Below, piece by piece: positions 45,060-55,269 of a stretch of 64,000 nucleotides of DNA (positions within the stretch are counted from its first letter, which is position 1; every line of letters begins with the position of its first letter). The notes below the pieces were generated by a model, which did no database searches, had not been told where the DNA came from, and saw only the letters and a list, made by a program, of their open reading frames with translations. The stretch is from Ctenosaura bakeri. Lineage: Eukaryota; Chordata; Lepidosauria; Squamata; Iguanidae. The position numbers and the translations under genes were made by a program. The DNA is taken from contig CAOLHI010000073.1 in NCBI GenBank assembly GCA_948474755.1, positions 744,001 to 808,000 of the forward strand, given 5' to 3'.

Positions 45060-45181
45060 TAGCAGAGATGGAGGGAACTGCAAGAGCCATCTCACCCAAA
45101 CCCATACAAGAATACACAACCAGAGCACTCCTGGGTGATGCCCATCCACCTTCTGTTTAAAGACTGCCAAAAGAGGGGTAT
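45060..45181 (-). mobile_element. CR1 LINE 3' fragment (left of LTR-like insert)
   Basis: CCATCCACCTTCTGTTTAAA and GACTGCCAAAAGAGG match the CR1 3' block TCTGCTTAAAAACCTCCAAAGAAGG seen at 6703-6740 in the other CR1. It continues at 45874. Confidence 0.65.
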
Positions 45182-45873
45182 TGTATGGGAAATTACCTGA
45201 AGACCACTGTAATTTTGAGAAGGTGTAAGGTATGGCCTGTCCTCAGTTTGCTCCTCCATGTTGCTGCTAAGAAAGTCCTTCTGGTTTCTTAAACACACTA
45301 TATTTTGATTTGATTTTGCAAAATCATGTACTCTGTATGCTTGCTAGTTTAAAATATATACAAGATAAAGTTGTTGGTGGTACCAGCTAATAGGCATCTG
45401 CCTTTGGCTGGCACCAGATAATGGGTGGAAGGAGGAACCCAAAGATAACCACTTAATTAATGACCTTGACAGTTGCAACGAGCACGTAGCTCATCCCAGG
45501 TGTATAAACAATCATGAGGTTTCTATGGAAGCCAGTCAAGTCCTCCCAGGCCAAGGGGTATAAGAACCTCCTAGAATGTGCCCTCAGTGGGAGCTCGAGC
45601 ATGGGCTTATAGCTGGAATGCCATGCTCCTGCTGGCGGCTACACAGAGAGGTCCCCTTTGCTGCTTCATCTTGGGCTCCTGGGCAGCTGAATGAAGGAAT
45701 TTTGCTTGGTGAGAAATCTGTTCTTATGTTATTGGGCATCATAGACTCAAGTGGGTTTCATCTGCATGCTAATATTGCTTGTATGCTTATATTATTTAAA
45801 TTGTCTGCTATTCAATAAATTTTAAGGCTTTTTCAACTACAATCAGTGTCTGTTGTTGCCCCCAGATCCTACA
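45182..45873 (+). mobile_element. Putative solo LTR inserted in CR1
   Basis: The insert separates two collinear CR1 pieces. It starts TGTATGGGAA and ends AGATCCTACA. The flanks GTAT and GAAT differ by one base. It carries a TATA-like GGTATAAGAACC at about 45557 and a polyadenylation signal TCAATAAATTTT at about 45811-45822, in LTR order. The left boundary is uncertain: a start near 45373 (TGTTGGTGG) is also possible. The class is unknown. Confidence 0.5.
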
Positions 45874-46020
45874 GAATGAACCTTTGCCTTTGGGAAGACA
45901 GGAATTCACCACTTTTTGAGGTGATTTATTCCACTGATGAACAGTTCTTACCATCAAGAAGTTCTTTGTAATTTTTAGGTAGAATATTTTCTTCTTATTT
46001 TCCCCTTGGTTTATCATCAT
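45874..46020 (-). mobile_element. CR1 LINE 3' fragment (right of LTR-like insert)
   Basis: The minus strand encodes ITKNFLMVRTVHQWNKSPQK followed by VVNS. This is the same segment as [18 protein letters not shown] in the CR1 at 6683-6860, i.e. the end of ORF2. Confidence 0.82.
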
Positions 46021-46024
46021 TAGT

Positions 46025-46225
46025 AGGAGAGAGAGAGAAAGAGAAAGACAGACTTTCCTGCAGTGAACTCAAGCTCTTCCCCTTCCCCATTTTATCTCCA
46101 CAACCACCCCAGATCAGGCTGAGAAGGAGCCACCAGTGAATTCCATGCCAGAGTGGGAGCTAGAATCTAGATCTCCCAAATCCCCCATCCAACTCTCTAA
46201 CCACTACATCACATTGACTTCTATC
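46025..46225 (-). mobile_element. tRNA-type SINE, second family
   Basis: On the minus strand: GATGTAGTGGTTAGAGAGTT head, CTCCCACTCTGGCATGG, CAGCCTGATCTGGGG, and a GAGCTTGAGTTCACTGCAGG end with a CT-rich microsatellite. The A-box-like GTAGTGGTTAGAG is well kept. It is the best preserved head of this family in the window. Confidence 0.72.
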
Positions 46226-47318
46226 CAAACTTAACAAAAAAGCAACTACATACCACTAAGCCAATATCAGTAGCAGCTGGTGGTTCCCAGGTCCATGAAC
46301 ATGTCGAATTTGTAATACACTGCCTAAGATGCTGAACTTGTTTGGAGGGGTGGGGACAAGTTCAGTGCCTTGGATAACTTCTTTAAAATTAAGACAGAAA
46401 TCCAGAGCAGATTGACTACTACTGGCTAATGGTCTGTTTGCCCATCTGTCCTTGTATGATTAGTGAGGCTAAGGCAGCAGCATTTGGAGGTAAGAATAAG
46501 TGGGCAGAGGAGTGTTAAACATCTTTACCCACAATTTCTCCTCTGCGAAGTTCTCCCAGTTCCCTAATGTTACAGAGAGAATAAAGGTAGAAGCCCTATG
46601 TTTCCCACATAATGTGGAGAATGTAACTGAACTCTAAGCAACATGGTACCATAAATGGGGTCTGCCCATTTTTACCATGTTTCACTTCAAGAGGTTCAAA
46701 TTTGAAAACTGGGATGACTGTTATAAAGGGTTGTACATAATTTATTATTTCCTTCAAATAAACTAACCTTGCATGAAAGAAAAGGAAAAACAGACTGATA
46801 TTCCAGATTCCTCTGTGATAAGCCATAGAGCCTACAGATCTATGACAAATTGTATCAGCAACACTTATTTTCCTCAGGGTGTACATGGTTTTTCCTGAGT
46901 TGCACTTGAAGTGTTTAAGTCAACAAACCTTTAAGTGTGAGATATGGAAAAGAATCCTAAACGTACAGTGAAGACATTCAAGAGAACCATAATCAATTGG
47001 GATTTCCTAGTCTCCTTGGGCATTCAGAAATATATTATCTGCATTTTGCAATTTACATCTTCATTAAGGACAAACACCAGTGTTAACTATGTTTGGGACT
47101 TATTTCCCTGCTCATTTTCCAATACAATGCCCATTGTCTTCTGCCAGCAACGTCCCTTTGCATTCTACATAGAGCAAAAAGGCTGGACTCCCCACAAAAG
47201 AAAAAATGGATCCAAATCTGATGTCAGAAATGGCAAAATTTAAAAAAGGCTGAGAAAACAGCCTCCCAAGATATTTGTCACTGGCCTAAAAGCAGCCATT
47301 CTGAATCAATGAATCTTC
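46226..47318. other. Unassigned, mostly unique sequence
   Basis: No gene is recognised. The plus-strand open stretch at 46944-47243 (99 codons) has no recognisable domain and no flanking splice pattern that I trust. Confidence 0.4.
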
Positions 47319-47322
47319 ACAG

Positions 47323-48169
47323 TGTTACCCTGAAAATTGGGGGTCCCGCAAGGGGCGCCTGGCTTTGCCAATTGAAAATACCAAGATGGGGAAATTAGAC
47401 TCAGAGTACTGTTTTTGCTAGCGAGAGGCAGGGCAACGAAGCGAGTTCTTTCACCCTATGTCTACAGCGTCGGGTTAGAGAGTGGCTAGACAAGGTGGTT
47501 CCAAATAACAAACAATTCTTTATTAAGAACAAAACACAGAAGACAAACACAAACTAACTAGCTTAGAAAAGAAAGAGAGTTGCGGGGAGAGGCAATACAA
47601 CCTGTTCTGTAGTCCTGGGGAGAGGTTGGAGATTCGGGGAAGGAAACTCAGCGTGCGGCGCTGAGGGGAGTCCCTTAAACACACCAACGGCAGGGCGGGA
47701 TGGCAGTCAAAGGAGATCCGAGGATTGGTTAAAAGTGAGGGGTTTTTATAGGGAAGATCGTGCCTTTCGGCTATGGCAGTCCCAAAGGAGGACAAAAGAG
47801 GTTTCGGTGCTGGACAAAAGGGTTTGGTGAGGTCAGGTTTCTCGTGATGAGATTTGCATGTAGAAACAATACCTGTGGCTGAAACGTTAATGGCCCAACT
47901 CACAAGAGTAGTTTGCCTGAAAGCCACGTGGCTATTGAGGAGTCTGTGGTGGGAAGTTCCCTAAAGCTTCGGGCGAGTTTTTGGTTGCTGGCTACAAAGA
48001 GAAATGGAACGTAAACCATTAACGGCTGCTTCTCTGTCCGTGCTTATCCGGAGAACTTTGCGAACACGTGAGATGAGGTAATCACTAGCCAGTCCAGCTA
48101 AGGCCAAATTAAATGATATCAAAAGGATATCTAGAGGTCCTCACTGGGGGTGCCATGGCTGAAATAACA
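47323..48169 (-). mobile_element. Solo LTR, ERV-type (copy C)
   Basis: The boundaries are TGTTACCCTG...AAATAACA on the plus strand, with a perfect 4-bp duplication ACAG (47319-47322 and 48170-48173). On the minus strand it has a TATA box (CCTATAAAAACCCC, complement at about 47740-47752) and AATAAA (complement at 47519-47524). Its U3 start (AGATATCCTTTTGATATCAT) and U5 end (GGGACCCCCA...CAGGGTAACA) match copy B. The length is 847 bp. The element is opposite in strand to copies A and B. Confidence 0.93.
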
Positions 48170-48173
48170 ACAG

Positions 48174-48804
48174 GAAGGTTACAATGACAGCCCTGCTGAG
48201 TTAAAATTCATCAAGAAGTTCAATTCTATCTCCTGTGGCTTGAATCAAGACAAAGGTGGGTTTTTTAAAAAAATCATACTGCATGTTTTACTCAACCAGG
48301 GCCAGAATGCTTATGTAATCAAGATTAACTGTTCAGTAAATGGCATATGTTAACATTTTGAGTCAGTCTGGATTTTCAGTCTGGATTTTCTGCATTTAAT
48401 TTCCCTCTACCCTCACTTCTATCAATCATTTCCTTCCAACCACAAATATATACACAGGTAACTCAAGATCCCATATCGGCAGAAAGGTGGCATCCAAAAA
48501 TATTAATATAATATTATTATATTAATATATTATAATATAATATATAATTCGGGCCTGTTCACCAAGTGAACAGTGACTGATAAAATTTATCTTAGACAAT
48601 TTTTTTCACATATAAATGCATTTTCTTATAAGTTACACTTCATTTTATTCCTAACACTTAAGTTTGTTGGTTTTTGACTTTAAGGTGACACAAGACTCAG
48701 TTTTGCTGCAATAGACTAATAATGTCTGAATATTGTAAATACTGTTTATGAAAATCTCTTTATCTGAATTTGTTCAATAATTTGCTGGTTTCCAATGGGT
48801 ACTG
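48174..48804. other. Unassigned, AT-rich
   Basis: A short direct repeat AGTCTGGATTTTC occurs at 48366 and 48379. An AT-only tract of about 50 bp spans 48499-48548. The segment 48665-48720 (GACTTTAAGGTGACACAAGA) resembles the end of a common reptilian repeat that I cannot name. Confidence 0.4.
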
Positions 48805-49036
48805 ACGCAGTCTAGGCCTAGATACCCTGATCTTGGAAGCTAAGCAGGGTCAGCCTTGGTTAGTACTTGGATGCAAGATTACCAGAGAATATCAGGTGCT
48901 GTAGGCTATATTTCAGAGGAAGGAACTGTCAAAAACACCTATGAAAATTCCTTGGCTAAGAAAACCCTATGAAATTCATGGGGTCACCATAAGGTACCAC
49001 ATGACTTGAAAGTGCATGCACACACACATACACACT
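48805..49036 (+). mobile_element. 5S rRNA-derived SINE with Bov-B-like tail
   Basis: The head is plainly 5S rRNA: GATCTTGGAAGCTAAGCAGG, GTTAGTACTTGGATG and CAGGTGCTGTAGGCT occur in the right order and spacing. The A-box and C-box region of the polymerase III promoter is kept, while about 20 bases of the 5S 5' half are missing. The body then matches the Sauria SINE (CCTTGGCTAAGAAAACCCTATGAAAT...GGGTCACCATAAG), and the copy ends in CACACACATACACAC. This chimeric structure has been described for squamates as a 5S-Sauria type SINE. Confidence 0.9.
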
Positions 49037-50559
49037 GATGCAATCTACTTTTGTTTTCCAACATTGATTTCTAGGCATTGTTCAGAGTACTCTCATGCAT
49101 GTGCAGGCTGCAGCAATGTTTAGTTTGCTCTCCCCTCTCCACTACAGGTTACTCATACAAAGCAGCATGGAACTATAGTACAAAAGGGTTTTAGGTACAG
49201 CTGTATGAGCAATGCACATACGTACATTGGTTAAAACACAGGATAGAAGGACATGCTGATAAATTCACATTATCCTATTCAGATGAGGGATTATTTTAGT
49301 TTTGTGTTTTCCAGCTCTCTTATTTAATCACTGCCTGTGTCTTGGAAGCACACACTGGTGACCTGAGGTGTGAAGAAGAAAAGGCAGTTAAGAAATATGT
49401 CATACATTCTCCAGATTAAACCAGAGCACAGCCAGAATGGGCCAGAACAATAGCTGAATAGAGAGAGAAAATCTCTGCATGCCCACATGTTGAATGCCAC
49501 TACCAAGCACCGATTGGTTAAAGCAGTGGTGGTACATGTATCATGAGTAATCTAAGTAGGACAGAGAGTTTTCACAGGCATTGAAATGAATTTGCTATCC
49601 ATTGCTTTCTCAGTCCCCCTGTATGTTCCTATCAAACTTACCTCCCACTGATTAACCATCTGCATCCTCTTGGCATGCTATCCGTATTTGTAGATGCTCT
49701 TCCAATCCTCAGTTCCCTTTGTCCACCAGCTGGTGCCACTGATGTGCTCTTCCCTGCTACTAAAGGCATGCCCTCCAAATATTCCAGCTTAGCTGGGACA
49801 GTCTTTATTAAACCTCTTTCATCCCATTTTTGCAGCTGCTTTTAAAATGTCCTAAGTTCTCTCTTCTCCTCCAGCTTTCAGAAACAGGATGGGAGAGGGT
49901 ATAATCTTGCTCTTCCCACTAGATTCAGGGAAAAGGGAACTGCTGCAGCATCCCCTAGCTTGTGTTCTCTTCTTCATTAATAACCTTTGTCATCTTGACC
50001 ATACTCTGATGTTGTTTGCCCCCATGAATCCCAGTTTTTATGTGTGAAATGTTGGAGAGTATGTAATGTGGTTATTACTCCTTTAACGAGTATTCTGTTG
50101 GATGCATTTCTCTAGTGTTTGCACTTTTTCCAGGATTGTGCAGCAGTAACAGAGGAAGGCAGATCAAATCTGGCAGCTCTGAAGAGCCCATTTCTCAAAT
50201 GCTTTACTTCCTCCAGGGCTGTTGTTTATGTGGCCTTTCAGTCTTCTGTCTTCACCATCTGCATTAGTGCTGTGAAGCTACTGCTGTACTCCAAAAGGAA
50301 CCCCGGGTTTGTGTTTACTTCCAACAATACTACTGCAATATTTTGTATCCTTAAAATGTACTCGAAGTGATAACTATAATAACAGAATGCTTACAAACAT
50401 ATAAATGTCCTTCTCACCCAAAAAGGGCTTATTGCTGCTATCAAGATGGTTCCCAGATTCTTTCATAGAATGATTGGTGGGACATCAGAGACAAAAGGTG
50501 AAGAACTACTAGGTTAAAATACAAACTGCTTTTAATCTCCAGGACCTGAATCTTGTTGA
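49037..50559. other. Unassigned, mostly unique sequence
   Basis: No gene or confident repeat is recognised. Confidence 0.35.
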
Positions 50560-50672
50560 TAGTGCCAACTAGAGTAGACCCATGAATCAATTGTTTGAAT
50601 GGTGAGTCAATACTCAGGTAAATCTTATTGATTCAATATATTTACTTTGGCTGGCACTGTCATTAGGATACA
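50560..50672. repeat. Small palindromic interspersed repeat
   Basis: GTGCCAACTAGAGTAGACCC at the left pairs with the right arm ending ACTTTGGCTGGCACTG, with an inverted ATGAATCAATT / TATTGATTCAAT centre. The layout suits a MITE. The family is unknown to me. Confidence 0.5.
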
Positions 50673-50924
50673 GGCTCAAGAATAAAAGAGTAGGCTTGCT
50701 TCAGTAAACTTGGCAAAGTGCTTTTGTGTAGAAACTGCTGCATGCATTTAAAAAAGAAATGCTCTTCTTTATTACCAGCCCAATAACTAAAGCAGTTTCA
50801 GACAGAGTGAATATCAGTGAAGATGTGTCATTTCTAATTATCTAAATCATAATTACAAAATTATCTACAATTATTAGTAATTTCTATTGCTAGTTATCAG
50901 CATTTTTATGATTAAAGGAAGTCT

Positions 50925-51040
50925 GTGGGGATATAATTCACTAACAGTGCAGTTCTATATAGTTCTACTCACAAGCAAGTTCCACAGAGTCCAATGGGAC
51001 TTGCTCCCAGGTAAGTCTTCTAGGATTGCAGCCAAGACAC
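50925..51040. repeat. Interspersed repeat, MITE-like
   Basis: AACAGTGCAGTTCTATATAG, CAAGTTCCACAGAGTCCAAT, GGGACTTGCTCCCAGGTAAG and AGGATTGCAGCC match a common vertebrate repeat of the form CAGTGCAATCCTA...ATAGGATTGCAGCC. The class is uncertain, possibly hAT. Confidence 0.55.
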
Positions 51041-51728
51041 TACACAGTGACGATAATAAGCTGGGCTGTGAGAAAGGAACACTGTTGGATTGTCCCTGTC
51101 TAGTCTTCTCAGCAACTCAATTAACCTTGCACTAAAACAAATTAACCTCCACTGAAGTCCAATTCAAATACTTTTCAGCTAGGTTGTGAGTCACAGACTT
51201 GCCACTCTAAAAGCTACTATACCAGTGGTAGTAGGACATTAGGTCTAGGCCATAAAACAATCTCACAGAGTAACCCCAGGAGCACCATTGAGAGCTACAA
51301 TGGCAGTGATGTTGAGGTTGGATGTTAGTAGCCTAAAAAATGCACTGCAACCCTTATCTCATTAATCCTTATTCATACTTTATAGACAGGGGACTACAGG
51401 CTGTGACTTACCCAACCTCAAATGATTTCATGGCTAATTGGTCAATTGACCTCAGATGCCCAGCAAAGCAAACTTGAAATGTTGTCATCACATCTCCATA
51501 GCGGATGATAATCTACCAGGTGTCTTCCTGTAGCTAAATACTGTTCTGGAAAAAAAGAGTATTAAAACTGTTCCACCCATTCTCATCAACAAAAGGCTAT
51601 ATGAAAGCCCAGGGGCTATAGGCAATATTTCTTGTGGGGGAGAGGAGAGAAACTGTTCTTTCTGCTGAGAGTCACATTCCCTCAGGGAAAACAGCAGAGA
51701 CCATGAAAGCTTAAGCCAAGTAAAACTT
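51041..51728. other. Unassigned sequence
   Basis: No feature is recognised. Confidence 0.3.
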
Positions 51729-51767
51729 GTTAGTCTTTAAAATGCCCGAGGCATTTTAAAGACTAAC
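51729..51767. repeat. Perfect 18-bp inverted repeat
   Basis: The left arm, GTTAGTCTTTAAAATGCC (51729-51746), is exactly complementary to the right arm (51750-51767) around a 3-base loop. The arm sequence resembles the GTTAGTCTTTAAGGTGCC end of a widespread reptilian repeat, so this may be two ends of such elements joined. Confidence 0.9.
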
Positions 51768-51823
51768 TGCTGTTTTTTGCCCTCTTCTATTCCCTCAGGG
51801 ATAATTCTTGTGAGCATAGGCAC

Positions 51824-51824
51824 A

Positions 51825-51889
<65 letters not shown>
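51824..51889. repeat. (TG)n(GA)n compound microsatellite
   Basis: TG run to about 51848, then a GA run to 51889. Confidence 0.97.
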
Positions 51890-51893
<4 letters not shown>

Positions 51894-53534
51894 TACCCCA
51901 CCATTCTCCCAACACCAAGATTTAAGGTGGTTCAGAACAAGTTTAAGTAAAAAGATACAGGGGAGGAAACCCTCAAAAAGTTATAATATTGAAACACAAT
52001 TAAAGAAATGTTCATACTAAAAACATTTGAATTCAAAGCAGTTTTTAAAAAACCATGTATAGAAAAGTACAAGATCAAACCACGACAGGTTTCTTTCTCC
52101 TCAGCCAGTTGGGTAAGCAAAGCCATCCCATCAAAGTGAGCAATGGAGAGGGTCCCAGCAAAAAGTGACCACCCCCAGGTGTACCACAAGGGCAGTAAAT
52201 TCCTCTGGATGCCACCACTGCTCCTACCATAGCTGCTCTGCTTTGGATGGAAGCTCCGCTGGTGCTGAATTAGTGTCCAGCCCTGGGAAAATGGGAGCTT
52301 CCATTCCACTTGGAGCAGAAGTGCCAGTAAAATCCAGAAGGGAGCCACTTACTGCCCTTTTGCTTCCCTTTCTCCCCCATTTCTTGATCCCTCCCTCTTT
52401 CTTGTTCTCTTTTTCTCACACTGATGGCCCACTTAATGAGTTGTGGAAGAGGCAGCTGTTTCTTGGCAGAGGTCTGAAGACTGACTACTAGCAGAAGGCT
52501 TTTGAAATGAGGCCAAGAGACACTTATACAACACCCAGAAATTCTGAAGAGCATTTAATATTAGTATTTAGTTGAAGTAAATGACTGAAATTTAGGCCAA
52601 GAGCTACATGTGGCAGTAGAGTCCTATGTGCCCACCTTGGTCTGCGTTTGAAAAGTTACTTTTAATAAGAATAAATATAATAGCATTCTGAAGCAATACA
52701 TAAGTGAACATGAGTAAGATGATGCTATGTTATATATATGATAGTGGACAGCAGGGGCCCTGCTTTACATGGATTGAGCAAACATGGTTAATTTGCCTTT
52801 AAACTTCTTTTCAAAAGTCCCCCAACTCTTCCTAGTCCTAGACACATACATACTCAGCCAGGTGTTTTTATGACCACCAAGCATTTAACCCACAGGTGGA
52901 AAACTGTCAGGGGTTCAAGCGTCATGTTGCCCTGACCCCCAAGAAACTAAGGAAGGCAACATACTCCCACACTGGGCAACAAAATGTTGTTGCCCAAAAT
53001 GTCCCTCGATGCTCATTCTGTGGCATGGGTTAGCCTTTTAAAACAGGAAGTGACTCTGAAGTCAATTTACGGATCATTTCCTGTTTTAAAACGGCCTCTG
53101 CTGGACCTTAAATAATTGAGGGGGCAAAAATGTGGTTAGATTGCCCACCATGCTCCCTTAGGAGTTGTTGGGAGGTATTTTTGTAGCCAAAAGATTTTCT
53201 AGAAATAATCAGACTTTTTAAAGAGGGGTTTGGTGGCCTCAAAATAGCTTTGGGCTTAGACTGTTTTTTGTCCCACTCCGCTGTGTCATCATCATTATGG
53301 TGATGGAAGTGGTGAGCATCTGACCTTCTCCCAAACTGGCACTCAGTGCAGCTTACAATTAAAAACACAGAACAGAAAAAAACATACAAGAAAGCAAACA
53401 TTTAATAAGATTAAACTTTTGAGATTAAAGGAACCATTGAGGTTTTACTGGATGACAAGCTATGGTTACGTGAATATTATGCAACTAGTGCCTCTTATCT
53501 AGCCCTTTACTCTAATTTGGTTTTTCTGTCTACT
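51890..53534. other. Unassigned; starts with a probable LINE tail
   Basis: 51890-52070 (TTTATACCCCACCATTCTCC ... AAGGTGG...CAGTTTTTAAAA) looks like the complement of an L2-type 3' tail. 53310-53400 (TCTCCCAAACTGGCACTCAGTGCAG...CTTACAATTAAAAACACAG) looks similar. Neither has a clear boundary. The remaining DNA is unassigned. Confidence 0.4.
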
Positions 53535-53840
53535 ATTTATTGTTATTTGCCTTCAAGTTGACTTCAATTGTGGCAACCCTATGAATGAGACATCAAAGCA
53601 ATCTGATCACCATTAGTCCTTCTCAAGTGTTACAGAGTCAGGGCTGTGGCTTCCTTGATTGAGCCTATCCATTTGTAATGTGGTCGTCTTCTTTTCCTAC
53701 TGCCTCCTACCTTGCCAAGGATAATTGCCTTTTCTAGTAAATCATGTCTTCTTATATGGTACAACAATCTCAGTTTAGTCATCTTGGCTTCTAGGGAAGT
53801 TTCAGGCTTTTCATTGCTATGTGTTGGCCAATTCATTCAG
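53535..53840 (-). pseudogene. Bov-B/RTE LINE 3' end (ORF2 C-terminus)
   Basis: The minus strand has an uninterrupted stretch (53630-53836) encoding KLRLLYHIRRHDLLEKAIIL and GKVGGSRKRRRPHYKWIGSI followed by KEATALTL. This is the RTE/Bov-B C-terminal block, equivalent to L.YFGHIMR..SLEK.IMLGK.EG.RKRGRP..RWLD.IKEA. The 3' tail follows to about 53535, ending in the complement of TTGCCTTCAAGTTGACTTCA, the Bov-B terminal motif. Only the last ~68 codons remain and the 5' end is truncated. Confidence 0.9.
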
Positions 53841-53888
53841 CACATTTTGAGGATTACTACATTGCAGAGGCGGGTGGAGAAGTATATA

Positions 53889-54275
53889 CAGTCAGCCCTC
53901 AACATTTGCAGGTTTCACTTTTGTGGATTTGACTGTTCACAGATTATTTGCTGTCACCTCTGCTGCCTCCTTATGCCATTTTTAATAGGAACTGCAAGCA
54001 TTGTGAGTCTGAGAAACTGCAAATGGGGCTTATAAGTCCCTATTAAAAATGGTGTGGGGCAGCAGTGGAGGTGGCAGTAAGCCCCACCAGCCACCCACTT
54101 CTGCCTTGTGAAGCAACCCTGATGCCTCAAAGGAATCCATGGTGGGTTGAATATGGTGATCATACTTTTTTGTGTGTGTTAAATATGGTATGGGAGGGCC
54201 TAGATTTATTCACGAGTTTTCTACTTTCATGGGGATCCTGTGCCCCTAATCCTAGTAAATGTGGAGGGATGACTG
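53889..54275. mobile_element. Tc1/mariner (Tigger-like) MITE
   Basis: The termini are CAGTCAGCCCTCAACATTTG and AAATGTGGAGGGATGACTG, with a TA duplication on both sides (53887-53888 and 54276-54277). Internal inverted blocks include CCATTTTTAATAGGAACTGC and its mirror near 54031-54050. The length is 387 bp, with no transposase. It is related in its ends to 8038-8481. Confidence 0.9.
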
Positions 54276-54277
54276 TA

Positions 54278-54521
54278 TTTTTCATACCATTGAAGAGTTT
54301 CTTAAAATGGTCTCTATGGCATTTTTCTATCACATTCAAGTGATTTTACAGTGCTTACGTTTTACTCACCATCACCGTTCCAGTGAAATTAGGTCCCTCC
54401 TGTTGCATTCATCAGGGAACTGCAGCTGAAAAATGGCAACTTTCCTAAGACTGTCCAGACAATATATGCCAGAAGAGGAATTTGAACACACGTCTGTGAT
54501 ACTGGAATGTAGATTCCAGCC
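54278..54521. other. Unassigned sequence
   Basis: No feature is recognised. Confidence 0.3.
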
Positions 54522-55269
54522 TGTTATTAATTTTAGCTGTTAATTAATCTTCGCTGCCACCACCCACTGAATTCTGGACCCTTGGACAGCACAGTGGGAC
54601 GCTGTCCAGTACATGTCAATCCCTAATCTTAAGGATCTTCCCTTCCCCCCCCTTTCTGGATGAGGAAGTTCTATCTAGCGTTGGCGTGGGAAGGAGAGAA
54701 ACAGGTTTTTTTCAGAAAGTATTTATTAAAGGCATGCAAATGAACAAGGCAATAACACACATGAGAGGGCCCCCCCTCCCAGGCACGCTTAGTTACAAGT
54801 AGTTACAAAAACAGATATAAAAGCACAGATACATTCTTTAGATCAGCCAGCTCCAAAATAATAGAAAAGCCTAATGCGGCTAACTACTTTAGTCTAGTAC
54901 TCACAGATGGTTCTCAGGCTTAGATGTTCTAAGAGGAAAGAAGCCAGGAGGCCAGGCCTAGGCCTGCAAGCCTGCGACTGGCACAGATCCCCTCTCCAGG
55001 AGATTCCGTTGTTGTTCTCTCTTTGTTATCTCTCTGCCACCTGGTCTCGCAAGAAGTTTTATAACTTCTCCTTGGAAGCATCTCGAAGCATCTTGAAGAT
55101 GCTCACCTCTTACCTTTTGATTGGTCAGTTCTCACCCTGTGACCTATGATGCTGACCCACACTAAAATGTAATCTAATCCCAACACCTCATTAACCCTTG
55201 GTTTACCTGAAGAGGGAAGTGTCCCCTTTTAGCTAAGTCTAGATAATGGGAAGCCCCATTATCACAACA
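54522..55269 (-). mobile_element. Putative LTR (minus strand), boundaries uncertain
   Basis: On the minus strand the segment begins TGTTGTGATAATGGGG and ends near TTAATTAACA or AATAACA. It has a TATA-like TTATAAAAC (complement at about 55057-55065) and a polyadenylation signal AATAAA (complement at 54722-54727), and a GC-richer centre. That is LTR-like order. I could not find a matching target duplication at either candidate edge (54522 or 54538), and it does not resemble copies A-C. Confidence 0.45.

Noticed and set aside
46944..47243. A 99-codon plus-strand frame as a host exon
   Set aside because: No recognisable domain, no convincing splice sites, and codon use is no different from the AT-rich surroundings.
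48805..48912. A functional 5S rRNA gene
   Set aside because: The 5S part lacks about 20 bases, has many substitutions, and is fused to a SINE body and tail instead of a T-run terminator.
52165..52554. Overlapping frames of about 94-138 codons on both strands
   Set aside because: They overlap on opposite strands, lack domains, and begin in what looks like a repeat tail.
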